In this document: in pieces, positions 22,584 to 29,754 of the stretch
How positions within the stretch are numbered: the stretch's first letter is position 1
Layout: every line of letters begins with the position of its first letter
NCBI GenBank assembly: GCA_963716445.1
Contig: OY970313.1
Span: 1,674,001 to 1,738,000, forward strand
Direction: 5' to 3'
Length of the DNA: 64,000 bases
Source: JAAYBF01 sp963716445
GTDB taxonomy: Bacteria; Actinomycetota; Thermoleophilia; Solirubrobacterales; Thermoleophilaceae
Position numbers and translations under genes: made by a program
Notes under the pieces: model-generated
Told to the model about the DNA's origin: nothing
Databases searched by the model: none
Seen by the model: only the letters and a program-made list of their open reading frames with translations

Positions 22584-24356
22584 ATGGCGAGCGTGGATCG
22601 ATCAGCGGCGAGCGCCGAGCTCGCTGACGAGCGCGGGGCGGGCGACGGCGTCCTGTTCAATCCGCGCACCTTCGACGGCGCGGAGCTCGATGCCGAGTCG
22701 CGGCGGCTGATGCTGGCGACGGTCGAGTTCTTCGAGGGGCGTGGCAAGAAGGTGCTCAAGCAGCACGACCGCGACCTGGTCTGGTATTCGGACTTCCTCG
22801 AGTTCGTCGAGCGCGAGCGGGTGTTCGCGACCCTGTTGACCCCGGCGGCGGAGGCGGGCGGCGATCCGGAGAAGCGCTGGGACACGAGCAGGATCTGCGT
22901 CTTCAACGAGATCACGGCCTTCTACGGGCTCGCCTACTGGTACACCTGGCAGGTCTCGATCCTGGGGCTCGGCCCGATCTGGCAGAGCGAGAACGCAGGG
23001 GCCAAGGCGCGCGCGGCGCGGCTGCTCGAGGACGGCGCGATCTTCGCCTTCGGGCTCTCCGAGAAGGAGCACGGCGCCGACATCTACTCGACCGACATGG
23101 TCCTCACGCCCGACGGCGACGGCTTCCGGGCCAGCGGCGGGAAGTACTACATCGGCAACGGCAACCTCGCCGGGATGGTGTCGGTCTTCGGCCGGCGCGC
23201 CGACGTCGAGGGCGCGGAGGGCTATGTCTTCTTCGCCGCCGACAGCCAGCATCCGTCCTACCGGCTGATCAAGAACGTCGTCAACTCACAGTCCTACGTC
23301 AGCCAGTTCGAGCTCGACGACTACCCGGTTCGACCTGAGGACGTGCTGCACACCGGTCATGGGGCGTTCCACGCGGCGCTGAACACCGTCAACGTCGGCA
23401 AGTTCAACCTCGCCTTCGCCTCGATCGGGATCTGCGAGCACGCCCTCTACGAGGCGATCGCGCACGCGGACGCGCGGACGCTCTACGGGATGAGGGTCAC
23501 CGACTTCCCGCACGTCCGGCAGGCGTTCACCGACGGTTACGCCCGACTCGTGGCGATGAAGCTCTTCGGCGATCGCGCGATCGACTACATGCGCTCCGCC
23601 GGCCCCGACGATCGGCGCTACCTGCTCTACAACCCGATCGCCAAGATGAAGGTGACGACCGAGGGCGAGCGCGTCGTCGACCTGCTGTGGGACGTGATCG
23701 CCGCCAAGGGCTTCGAGAAGGACATGTACTTCGAGATGGCGGCGCGCGACATCCGCGCGCTGCCGAAGCTCGAGGGCACCGTGCACGTGAACATGGCGCT
23801 GGTCCTGAAGTTCATGGCGAGCTACCTGTTCGATCCCGCCGAGTACGACCCGGTCCCGACCCGTGACGATCCCGCCGACGACGACTTCCTGTTCCGTCAG
23901 GGTCCCGCCCGCGGACTCGGGAAGATCCGCTTCCACGACTGGCACGCGGCCTACGCCTCCTTCGAGGGCGTGCCGAACGTCGCGCGCTTCGTCGAGCAGG
24001 CGGAGGGGCTCAAGACGCTGCTCGCCACCGCGCCGCCGTCGGAGTCGCAGATCACCGACCTCGACTTCATGCTCACGCTCGGCGAGCTCTTCACCCTGGT
24101 CGTCTACGGGCAGCTGATCCTCGAGCAGGCCGCGCTGAGCGGGTTGGCGACGGACACCGTCGACCAGATCTTCGACGTCATGGTGCGCGACTTCTCCGCC
24201 TACGCGGTCGACCTTCACGGGCGCGCGTCGTCGACCGAGGCGCAGCAGGCATGGGCGCTGGCGCACGTCCGCAAGCCGACGGTCGACGACGACCGATTCG
24301 CGAGCGTCTGGGCGAAGGTGCGCGGGCTGGCGGGCGCATACGAGATGCGGCCGTGA
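22584..24356 (+). CDS. Long acyl-CoA dehydrogenase-like flavoprotein
   Basis: 590 residues, nearly 200 longer than a standard acyl-CoA dehydrogenase and close to the FadE5-like long class. The flavin-site motif is F-G-L-S-E-K-E-H-G-A-D near 158-168; the catalytic-base region appears as L-P-K-L-E-G-T-V-H-V-N near 395. The C-terminal 150 residues form an extra helical domain typical of long-chain enzymes. Substrate is probably a long or branched acyl-CoA. ATG 22584 has AAGGAGGG seven bases upstream, one of the best ribosome sites in the window. It is monocistronic. Confidence 0.85.
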   Translation: MASVDRSAASAELADERGAGDGVLFNPRTFDGAELDAESRRLMLATVEFFEGRGKKVLKQHDRDLVWYSDFLEFVERERVFATLLTPAAEAGGDPEKRWDTSRICVFNEITAFYGLAYWYTWQVSILGLGPIWQSENAGAKARAARLLEDGAIFAFGLSEKEHGADIYSTDMVLTPDGDGFRASGGKYYIGNGNLAGMVSVFGRRADVEGAEGYVFFAADSQHPSYRLIKNVVNSQSYVSQFELDDYPVRPEDVLHTGHGAFHAALNTVNVGKFNLAFASIGICEHALYEAIAHADARTLYGMRVTDFPHVRQAFTDGYARLVAMKLFGDRAIDYMRSAGPDDRRYLLYNPIAKMKVTTEGERVVDLLWDVIAAKGFEKDMYFEMAARDIRALPKLEGTVHVNMALVLKFMASYLFDPAEYDPVPTRDDPADDDFLFRQGPARGLGKIRFHDWHAAYASFEGVPNVARFVEQAEGLKTLLATAPPSESQITDLDFMLTLGELFTLVVYGQLILEQAALSGLATDTVDQIFDVMVRDFSAYAVDLHGRASSTEAQQAWALAHVRKPTVDDDRFASVWAKVRGLAGAYEMRP

Positions 24357-24407
24357 GCGGCGCGCTCCCGGCCGGACTGGTGCGTCACGGTTGGGCCGCG
24401 GCGGTTC

Positions 24408-24833
24408 TCAGTCCGCCGGCAGCCTGACGCCGCCGTCCTCGGTGAGCGTCCAGCGGGGGTTGTGCGCGATCTCCCACGGGTGGCCGTCGGGGTCCACGAT
24501 CAGCGCGCTGTAGCCGCCCCAGAAGGTCTCCGCCGGCTCGCGTCCGACGGTGGCGCCCGCGGCGCGGGCCTCCTCCGTCACGGCGTCCACCTCCGCGGGC
24601 GAGCCGAGGTTGAGGGCGAGCGTCACCCCGCCCCAGCCGCCCGTGTCCTCGACGCAGCTGTCCTCGGCGAGCTTCGCGCGGTCCCACAGCGCGAGCACCA
24701 TGTCGCCGGCCTGGAAGAAGACGACGTCGGCGTCGGGCTCGGCGCGCGTCGTCCACCCCACCGCCTCGTAGAAGCGTCGCGCACGGGCGAGGTCCGACGT
24801 CCCGAGCGTGATCACGCTGACTCGCTGTCTCAT
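24408..24833 (-). CDS. Glyoxalase/VOC superfamily protein
   Basis: 141 residues from ATG 24833. Two babbb units are visible: R-V-S-V-I-T-L-G-T-S-D-L-A-R-A-R-R-F-Y-E at the N-terminus, split by A-L-N-L-G-S-P-A-E-V-D-A, and the C-terminal D-P-D-G-H-P-W-E-I-A-H-N-P. This is the vicinal oxygen chelate fold. Metal-site residues include the C-terminal His/Glu pair (P-W-E). Members include lactoylglutathione lyase, dioxygenases and antibiotic-binding proteins; the substrate cannot be deduced. Confidence 0.85.
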   Translation of the reverse strand: MRQRVSVITLGTSDLARARRFYEAVGWTTRAEPDADVVFFQAGDMVLALWDRAKLAEDSCVEDTGGWGGVTLALNLGSPAEVDAVTEEARAAGATVGREPAETFWGGYSALIVDPDGHPWEIAHNPRWTLTEDGGVRLPAD

Positions 24834-24859
24834 GTCGGCAGTATCGCCCCGCCGCGCCG

Positions 24860-25597
24860 TCAGGCCGGGGTGGTCGGGCCCGCGGGCGGCGGCGACTCGA
24901 CGGGCGGCGCGCCCGCTGCCGGAGCGCCTTCGCCGTCGAGCTCGCGCAGGCGGAAGTAGAGAACCGCCGCGACGAGCGCCGTTACCGGCGCCGTGATCGT
25001 CGATCCGATGACGTCGAAGACGATTCGAACCGGAGCGCTGTCGTCGATGCCGACGGCGATTGCGCCGAGGATCGCCCGGACCACCAAGACGATCAGCAGG
25101 ACGCTCACGATGACCGCGAAGACCTGCCAGCCATGGCCCTTGACGAGCTCGCGCGAGCGTCCGAAGGCGCCGAGCACACCCTTGCGCTCGATCACGATCG
25201 CCGGGGCGATCACCGACCAGATCGTCGCCAGGAAGAGGCCCGGGACGATCAGCAGCAGGAAGCCGATCCCGATGCCGAGGCCGGCGAGGATGCCGGCGCC
25301 GATCAGCGGCAGGATCACCGGCGCGGCGCTCTTGACCAGGTCGCCGACGGAGGAGTCGCGCCGACCGTCCTGGACGTCGCTGACCAGCTCCACGACCATG
25401 CCCTGGTACAGCGTCGCGGCGACGATGCTGACGGCGAAGCCGATCGGCACCAGCACCAGCGAGCCGGCGACGAGGCCGCTCACCACTCCGACCACCAGGA
25501 ACAGCCCGAACGCGACCGGGAGCAGCACGCCGGCCTGCGAGCCGTAGACGGAGAATGCCTGGCTGAGGGTGCCACCCACGTCGAGCTTGCGTTCCAT
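24860..25597 (-). CDS. Multipass membrane protein (YciC/GDPD-membrane-domain-like)
   Basis: 245 residues with five to six membrane segments in two groups, separated by an amphipathic region (S-V-G-D-L-V-K-S-A-A-P-V), and a Pro/Ala-rich cytoplasmic tail (P-P-V-E-S-P-P-P-A-G-P). The R-K-G-V-x-x-A-F-x-R-S-x-E-L-V-K-G motif after the central segments is typical of the membrane domain shared by YciC-like and glycerophosphodiester phosphodiesterase membrane proteins. No catalytic domain is attached. Function unknown. It is read toward the glyoxalase gene 26 bases downstream, so they may share a transcript. Confidence 0.72.
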   Translation of the reverse strand: MERKLDVGGTLSQAFSVYGSQAGVLLPVAFGLFLVVGVVSGLVAGSLVLVPIGFAVSIVAATLYQGMVVELVSDVQDGRRDSSVGDLVKSAAPVILPLIGAGILAGLGIGIGFLLLIVPGLFLATIWSVIAPAIVIERKGVLGAFGRSRELVKGHGWQVFAVIVSVLLIVLVVRAILGAIAVGIDDSAPVRIVFDVIGSTITAPVTALVAAVLYFRLRELDGEGAPAAGAPPVESPPPAGPTTPA

Positions 25598-25738
25598 GGT
25601 CCCTACTTAGACCCCCGCGCCGACAACCCTGCCGGGCGGCGGCAGAGCGGGCGACGGGATGGCGAACGCCCAAAGGTTGCCACAGGTTGCCCGGACCGTT
25701 GCTCGCACCGGTTCCAGCGGACCTTCGCAATACTGATA

Positions 25739-25748
25739 CACCTTGGTG
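25739..25748. promoter_or_regulatory. Possible VapBC operator
   Basis: CACCTTGGTG is a perfect palindrome 13 bases upstream of the antitoxin ATG, followed by a TACACT -10-like hexamer at 25750-25755. Antitoxins of this type normally bind a palindrome at this position. Confidence 0.4.
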
Positions 25749-25761
25749 CTACACTTCTCCT

Positions 25762-26079
25762 ATGCCCACCAGCCACCGCCGCCTTGGAGTTGTCCGGGAT
25801 CCAGACCTCGATCACGCCCTCGATCAGACGCGCTCGTTGCTCGAGCCGCAGGAGACTCGCTCGGCCGCGGCGCAGGTCCGCGCCCTTGCGCTCCGTGGAG
25901 CACGTTCGGTGCTCGACGAGCGCGGTAGCGAGGGTGAGCTGCGCCGCAGGCTGGACCAGCGACATGGCGCGACGCCCGCGAAGGCCGACCTCCTGGCCGT
26001 GGGCATGCCACACGGCGCGCCTGATCGCAGCGACCCTAGGCCGGCGTCTGATGCGCTGGACTGGGTCCGAGGCAGTTGA
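25762..26079 (+). CDS. VapB-like antitoxin
   Basis: 105 residues from ATG 25762, directly upstream of and overlapping a PIN-domain toxin gene (TTGA overlap). The N-terminus R-R-L-G-V-V-R-D-P-D-L-D-H-A-L-D-Q-T looks like a short strand and helix of a ribbon-helix-helix type dimer, followed by A-A-A-Q-V-R-A-L-A-L-R-G-A. The tail (about 60-105) is charged and low in structure, as expected of a toxin-neutralising segment. Identification rests mainly on its position; sequence similarity to a named VapB family is weak. Confidence 0.65.
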   Translation: MPTSHRRLGVVRDPDLDHALDQTRSLLEPQETRSAAAQVRALALRGARSVLDERGSEGELRRRLDQRHGATPAKADLLAVGMPHGAPDRSDPRPASDALDWVRGS

Positions 26080-26474
26080 CCGCCGCATACCTGGACGCAT
26101 CGGCGCTGGTCAAGCTGATGCGCCCCGAGCCCGAGACCGAAGTGCTGGTCGAAGCGCTGGCGCAGTGGCCAGTGCGCGTCGCGAGCGAGGTCGTCGTCGT
26201 GGAGCTGGGATGCACCGCCCGCCGGCTCGGCGGTGCTGAGCTGCTCGAGCGCGCCAAAGCGATCACCGACGGACTGGACCTGATCCCGTTCTCGGCGGCC
26301 ATCCGCAAGCGTGCGGTCGCCACGGCGTTCGATCCCCCACTCCGCCCCCTCGACGCGATCCATCTGGCCACGGCCCTCGAGCTGGGTGACGATCTCGACG
26401 CGTTCGTCGCCTACGACGACCATCTGTGTCGAGCGGCTGACGCCGAACGCTTGGTAGTGCACAGCCCACGCTGA
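26076..26474 (+). CDS. VapC-type PIN-domain ribonuclease toxin
   Basis: 132 residues from TTG 26076, overlapping the antitoxin stop. The PIN motif Y-L-D-A-S-A-L-V-K-L places the first catalytic Asp at D7; E-V-V-V-V-E-L-G supplies the Glu, R-P-L-D-A-I-H-L-A-T-A-L the central Asp, and A-Y-D-D-H-L the last. All four acidic residues needed for Mg2+-dependent RNA cleavage are present, so the toxin should be active. VapC proteins cleave tRNA or rRNA and are held inactive by VapB. No other toxin-antitoxin gene is in the window. Confidence 0.9.
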   Translation: MTAAYLDASALVKLMRPEPETEVLVEALAQWPVRVASEVVVVELGCTARRLGGAELLERAKAITDGLDLIPFSAAIRKRAVATAFDPPLRPLDAIHLATALELGDDLDAFVAYDDHLCRAADAERLVVHSPR

Positions 26475-26534
26475 CCGCTCGGCCCTGTGGTCCAAATAGC
26501 TGGTCCAGCGGTGGGCGTGCGAAAGGTCGAGCCA

Positions 26535-26605
26535 AGCGGGCGGAGGGAGTCGAACCCTCACTAAGAGCTTGGAAGGCTCTTGTGCAGCCATTACACCACG
26601 CCCGC
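26535..26605 (-). tRNA. tRNA-Gly (TCC)
   Basis: 71 bases on the minus strand. The acceptor stem GCGGGCG/CGCCCGC, the anticodon stem AGAGC/GCTCT with loop CTTCCAA (anticodon TCC), and the T-arm GAGGG-TTCGACT-CCCTC are intact; the discriminator is T. It is divergent from tRNA-Trp with a 41-base gap. Confidence 0.96.
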
Positions 26606-26619
26606 GGGCAACCGCGGGC

Positions 26620-26635
26620 ATTGTAGAGGTACCAT
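26620..26635. promoter_or_regulatory. Divergent -10 boxes of tRNA-Gly and tRNA-Trp
   Basis: TACAAT on the minus strand (26625-26620) lies 14 bases ahead of tRNA-Gly, and TACCAT on the + strand (26630-26635) 11 bases ahead of tRNA-Trp. With 17-base spacers each -35 region would fall at the edge of the other tRNA gene. Confidence 0.45.
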
Positions 26636-26646
26636 CCCGGGCCGTT

Positions 26647-26720
26647 GGGGCAGTGGCCAAACTGGCTAAGGCACCGGTCTCCAAAACCGGGGATTCCAGG
26701 TTCGAGTCCTGGCTGCCCCG
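26647..26720 (+). tRNA. tRNA-Trp (CCA)
   Basis: 74 bases. The acceptor stem GGGGCAG/CTGCCCC, the anticodon stem CCGGT/ACCGG with loop CTCCAAA (anticodon CCA), and discriminator G are as expected for tRNA-Trp. Confidence 0.96.
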
Positions 26721-26762
26721 CTTTCGAGGCGGAACGGCAGCCTACGGCGCCGCGTTCGCGCA

Positions 26763-26808
26763 CGAGTGGAACATTGACCGGGTCAGGGCCCGGTCGATGT
26801 TCCACTCG
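26763..26808. repeat. Long palindrome, family A copy 1
   Basis: Two 20-base arms beginning CGAGTGGAACAT and ending ATGTTCCACTCG, differing at one position (G-U compatible), with a 6-base loop. It lies at the convergent end of tRNA-Trp and the TetR gene and has no T run. Related copies are at 47134-47185 and 50488-50545. The TetR stop codon is in the loop, so the left-hand arm and part of the right supply its last codons. Confidence 0.85.
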
Positions 26809-27448
26809 AGGCCCGAGGGGCGGCTCCGCTGTCCGCCTCCTCGACCACGCGCTCCAGGTAGGGCCCCAGCAGGGACGCCACGGAGGCGGCGGTCATGCCG
26901 GCGGGGCCCTTGGGCAGCGCCGCGTAGCTGATCGCGAGGCGAACGACGCACTCGGCGAGCAGGTCGATCGCCTCCTTGTCGACCCCCGGCCAGCCGGCGC
27001 CGATGACGGCGGCGAGGCGGTCGGCGGCCTGGGCGACGACGGGCTGGCCCTGGGTGGTGACGTAGGGCAGCAGGCTCTCGTTGCCCTCGCCGGAGACGAC
27101 CGAGCGAATCAGGGGATTGTCGGCGGCGCCGGTGAGGAAGACGTCGAAGGCCGCGGCCAGCGCGGCGACCGGGTCGTCGAGATGGGCGTTGACGGCCTCC
27201 TCGACGTCGGCGAGGAAGCGGTCGGCCTCGCGCAGGAAGATCGCCTGGGCGAAGCTGGCCCGCGCGCCGAACTCGCTGTACAGCGTCTGGCGGCTGACGC
27301 CGGCGGCGGCCGCGATGTCGGCCATCGTGATGTCGGACCAGTCGCGCTCTTGGAGCAGGTCGCGCGCGGCGTCGAGCAGCGTGTCGCGCAGCAGCTCGCG
27401 CGCGGCGACGGCGTAGGGGGTGCGCTCGGCGGCGGCTGCGGAGGCCAT
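26783..27448 (-). CDS. TetR-family regulator of the alkane operon
   Basis: 221 residues from ATG 27448. The helix-turn-helix is A-R-D-L-L-Q-E-R-D-W-S-D-I-T-M-A-D-I (as a run of shorter pieces) with G-V-S-R-Q-T-L-Y-S-E-F. The C-terminal domain is all helical. It starts five bases after the rubredoxin stop and is the third gene of alkB-rubredoxin-tetR, the arrangement of AlkU/AlkX-type regulators that respond to fatty acids or alkanes. An inverted repeat over the alkB promoter (28865-28885) is its probable operator. Its C-terminal A-S-S-G-T-S-T-G-P is encoded by the palindrome at 26763-26808. Confidence 0.88.
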   Translation of the reverse strand: MASAAAAERTPYAVAARELLRDTLLDAARDLLQERDWSDITMADIAAAAGVSRQTLYSEFGARASFAQAIFLREADRFLADVEEAVNAHLDDPVAALAAAFDVFLTGAADNPLIRSVVSGEGNESLLPYVTTQGQPVVAQAADRLAAVIGAGWPGVDKEAIDLLAECVVRLAISYAALPKGPAGMTAASVASLLGPYLERVVEEADSGAAPRASSGTSTGP

Positions 27449-27453
27449 CGCGG

Positions 27454-27618
27454 CTAGCCCTCCGGCTCGAAGTCGAGCTTGTCGCGCACTCCGCAGTCCG
27501 GGCAGACCCAGTCGTCCGGTATCTCGCTCCACGGCGTGCCGGCGGGGAAGCCCTCGCGCGGATGCCCGGCCCGCTCGTCGTAGACGTAGCCGCAGCCCGG
27601 GCAGCGGTAGGCGCTCAT
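27454..27618 (-). CDS. Rubredoxin (alkane hydroxylase electron donor)
   Basis: 54 residues, the size of a single rubredoxin domain. The iron is held by C-P-G-C-G-Y at residues 6-11 and C-P-D-C-G-V at about 39-44. Y-x-Y-D-E-R-A-G-H-P-R-E-G-F-P-A-G-T-P-W is the AlkG2/RubA-type signature of rubredoxins that pass electrons to AlkB. The ATG overlaps the alkB stop (ATGA), ensuring coupled translation. It would accept electrons from a rubredoxin reductase, which is not in this window. Confidence 0.93.
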   Translation of the reverse strand: MSAYRCPGCGYVYDERAGHPREGFPAGTPWSEIPDDWVCPDCGVRDKLDFEPEG

Positions 27619-28805
27619 GCGGCGGAGCCCGCGCCGTAGCGCGCGAGCACCCGCCGGCGCGTGCGCGGGTGGACGTTCGCGCGCGAGAGGTCGTCGCCGT
27701 AGTGCTCGAGCAGGCGACGGTCCATCACCCGCCGCCAGAGCGGCGGGATCGCCGCCAGGACGATCATCCCGGCGTAGCCGGTCGGCAGCTGCGGCGCCTC
27801 GTCCTCGTGGCGCAGCGCCTGGTAGCGGCGCAGCGGGTTGGCGTGGTGGTCGCTGTGACGCTGCAGGTGGTAGAGCAGCACGTTCGACGCGACGTTGTTG
27901 CTGTTCCAGCTGTGCTCCGGCCGCGTGATCTCGTAGCGCCCGTCCTCGCGCCGCCCGCGCTTGAGGCCGTAGTGCTCGAGGTAGTTGACGACCTCGAGCA
28001 GCGAGAACCCGAGCACCGCCTGCAGCAGCAGGTACGGCAGGACGACGACGCCGAACGCGGCGACGAGAACACCGAAGAGCGCGGCGGTCATCGCCCAGGC
28101 GTTGAGGATGTCGTTGTGGATCGTCCACGGTCCCTTGCCCATCCGCCGCAGGCGCTTGCCCTCGAGCTCCCACGACGACCGCAGGCTGCCGGCGACGGTG
28201 CGCGGGAGGAACTCGTAGAAGCTCTCCCCCAGCCGCGAGCTGGCCGGATCCTCGGGGGTCGCGACGCGGACGTGGTGGCCGCGGTTGTGCTCGATGAAGA
28301 AGTGGCCGTAGCCCGTCTGGGCGAGCGCCACCTTGCTGAGCCAGCGCTCGAGGCTCGCGCGCTTGTGACCGAGCTCGTGGGCCGTGTTGATCGCCACGCC
28401 GGCGACCATGCCGGTCGTCACGGCCAGCCCGATGCTGTCGAGCGTCGACAGGTCGCCGCTCGACCACAGCCAGCACGCGATCGCCAGCGACACGTACTGC
28501 AGCGGGATGTAGAGGTACGTGCACCAGCGGTAGTAGCGATCCTCCTCGAGCCAGGCGATCACGCTGTCCGGCGGGTTCTCCTGGTCGACCCCGATCAGCA
28601 CGTCGAGCAGCGGGAACAGGCCGAAGACTACGACCGGTCCGACGAACCAGAAGATCCCGAGGCCGGTCGCCTCGACGAGCCCCCAGCCCATCAGCGGCAG
28701 GCTCGGAACCAGCAGGCCGAGCAGCCACGCGTAGCGCTTGCCGTCGCGCCAGGTCGGGGCCTCGAGCGTCTCGGTGGGTCCGTGCTCGATCGCTGCTGAC
28801 GTCAT
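27615..28805 (-). CDS. alkB: Alkane 1-monooxygenase
   Basis: 396 residues, integral membrane. All AlkB histidine boxes are present: H-E-L-G-H-K at 143-148, E-H-N-R-G-H-H at 172-178, and L-Q-R-H-S-D-H-H near 318, plus the AlkB-specific N-Y-L-E-H-Y-G-L. It hydroxylates the terminal carbon of n-alkanes using O2 and rubredoxin-delivered electrons at a diiron centre. ATG 28805 has AAAGGAG seven bases upstream. A TTGACA/TAAAGT promoter lies at 28845-28872. The operon continues with rubredoxin and TetR. Fatty acid metabolism genes elsewhere in the window could use the product after further oxidation. Confidence 0.96.
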   Translation of the reverse strand: MTSAAIEHGPTETLEAPTWRDGKRYAWLLGLLVPSLPLMGWGLVEATGLGIFWFVGPVVVFGLFPLLDVLIGVDQENPPDSVIAWLEEDRYYRWCTYLYIPLQYVSLAIACWLWSSGDLSTLDSIGLAVTTGMVAGVAINTAHELGHKRASLERWLSKVALAQTGYGHFFIEHNRGHHVRVATPEDPASSRLGESFYEFLPRTVAGSLRSSWELEGKRLRRMGKGPWTIHNDILNAWAMTAALFGVLVAAFGVVVLPYLLLQAVLGFSLLEVVNYLEHYGLKRGRREDGRYEITRPEHSWNSNNVASNVLLYHLQRHSDHHANPLRRYQALRHEDEAPQLPTGYAGMIVLAAIPPLWRRVMDRRLLEHYGDDLSRANVHPRTRRRVLARYGAGSAA

Positions 28806-28844
28806 CCGGCGCTCCTTTGCTCTGCTGGCAATCCGCTACGTGGC

Positions 28845-28872
28845 ACTTTACACCGATGACCCTGCGTGTCAA
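28845..28872 (-). promoter_or_regulatory. alkB promoter
   Basis: Minus strand TTGACA (28872-28867), 16-base spacer, TAAAGT (28850-28845), 40 bases upstream of the alkB start. This is the best consensus promoter in the window. Confidence 0.72.
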
Positions 28873-28885
28873 GCATGTCGACACG
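28865..28885. promoter_or_regulatory. Probable TetR operator at alkB
   Basis: CGTGTC and GACACG form an inverted repeat with nine bases between, overlapping the -35 TTGACA of alkB. Position and size suit repression by the TetR gene of this operon. Confidence 0.6.
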
Positions 28886-28949
28886 TAAGGAACCTCTGTC
28901 CAGCGGCATGCGCTCTGCTCCGCGCGCTCTGCTTGAATCGGTGCCGCTC

Positions 28950-29031
28950 GCGGATGTGGCGGAACTGGTAGACGCGCCGGCTTTAGGTGCCGGTGGCCTT
29001 GGCCGTGGGGGTTCGAGTCCCTCCATCCGCA
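28950..29031 (+). tRNA. tRNA-Leu (TAG)
   Basis: 82 bases, class II variable arm. The acceptor stem is GCGGATG/CATCCGC, identical to that of tRNA-Leu(CAG) at 11087. The anticodon stem CCGGC/GCCGG encloses TTTAGGT (anticodon TAG). The discriminator is A. Confidence 0.96.
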
Positions 29032-29086
29032 CTCCGGGACCCGTCGCATCGCCCACCGGCAGGCGGTAGGGTGACCGCGAGGAGCG

Positions 29087-29581
29087 ATGGGCGAGCTGGT
29101 GATCGAGCATCCGAACCGCGAGAAGGCGGAGTCGAAGGCCACGAAGGCGATCGTGGTCCTGCTGCTGCTGGTCAGCGCGGGATTGGTGCTCGTGATCACG
29201 ATCGGCGGCTGGTCGGCGCTCCAGGGCGGGCAGCCGTTCGCCTTCCTGTACGCCGGTCTGAACGTCCTCTTCGCGCATTACATCTCGCGCTGGAACCGTG
29301 GCCTGCTGACCGTGGCGGCCGCGCTGGCGGTGCTCTTCGGCGTGCTGGCGGCGATCGCCGGCCCGTCCTGGTTCGCGCGCGACAAGGCCGGCTTCGACGA
29401 CCCGATGCTGGACCCGGCGATGCTCGGGCTGCTGACCTTGTGCCTGGTCCCGGTCCAGGCGCTGCTCGTCGCGTTCGCGGCACGGGCGTTCAGCCAGCGC
29501 TGGAACGTCGAGCTCGAGGTCGAGCACCCGACCTCGGAGCCGCCGAGCCGCGGCGGAGCGCCGGCGCCGCTCGGCGCCTAG
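29087..29581 (+). CDS. Membrane protein, 164 aa
   Basis: 164 residues with four hydrophobic segments (about 22-42, 50-64, 72-92 and 110-131), a basic N-terminal cytoplasmic stretch (E-H-P-N-R-E-K-A-E-S-K-A-T-K) and a Pro/Gly-rich tail. The ATG at 29087 has GAGG six bases before it. It lies between two tRNA-Leu genes, all on the + strand. No family is recognised and there is no catalytic motif. Confidence 0.72.
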   Translation: MGELVIEHPNREKAESKATKAIVVLLLLVSAGLVLVITIGGWSALQGGQPFAFLYAGLNVLFAHYISRWNRGLLTVAAALAVLFGVLAAIAGPSWFARDKAGFDDPMLDPAMLGLLTLCLVPVQALLVAFAARAFSQRWNVELEVEHPTSEPPSRGGAPAPLGA

Positions 29582-29623
29582 CGCCCTCCCTTCCGCGCCG
29601 GCCCTAGAATCGCCTGGCACCCC

Positions 29624-29707
29624 GCGGCGGTGTCCAAATTGGTAAAGGAGGCGGTCTCAAAAGCCGCTGCTCGCAAGGGCTTGTGGGTTCGAGTCCCACC
29701 CGCCGCA
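29624..29707 (+). tRNA. tRNA-Leu (CAA)
   Basis: 84 bases, class II. The acceptor stem GCGGCGG/CCGCCGC, the anticodon stem GCGGT/GCCGC with loop CTCAAAA (anticodon CAA), and discriminator A are intact. Confidence 0.96.
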
Positions 29708-29754
29708 CTGGTCCGCCGCAGGGCGAGGCCACAGGCCCCGCCCGCCGTCGGCCT

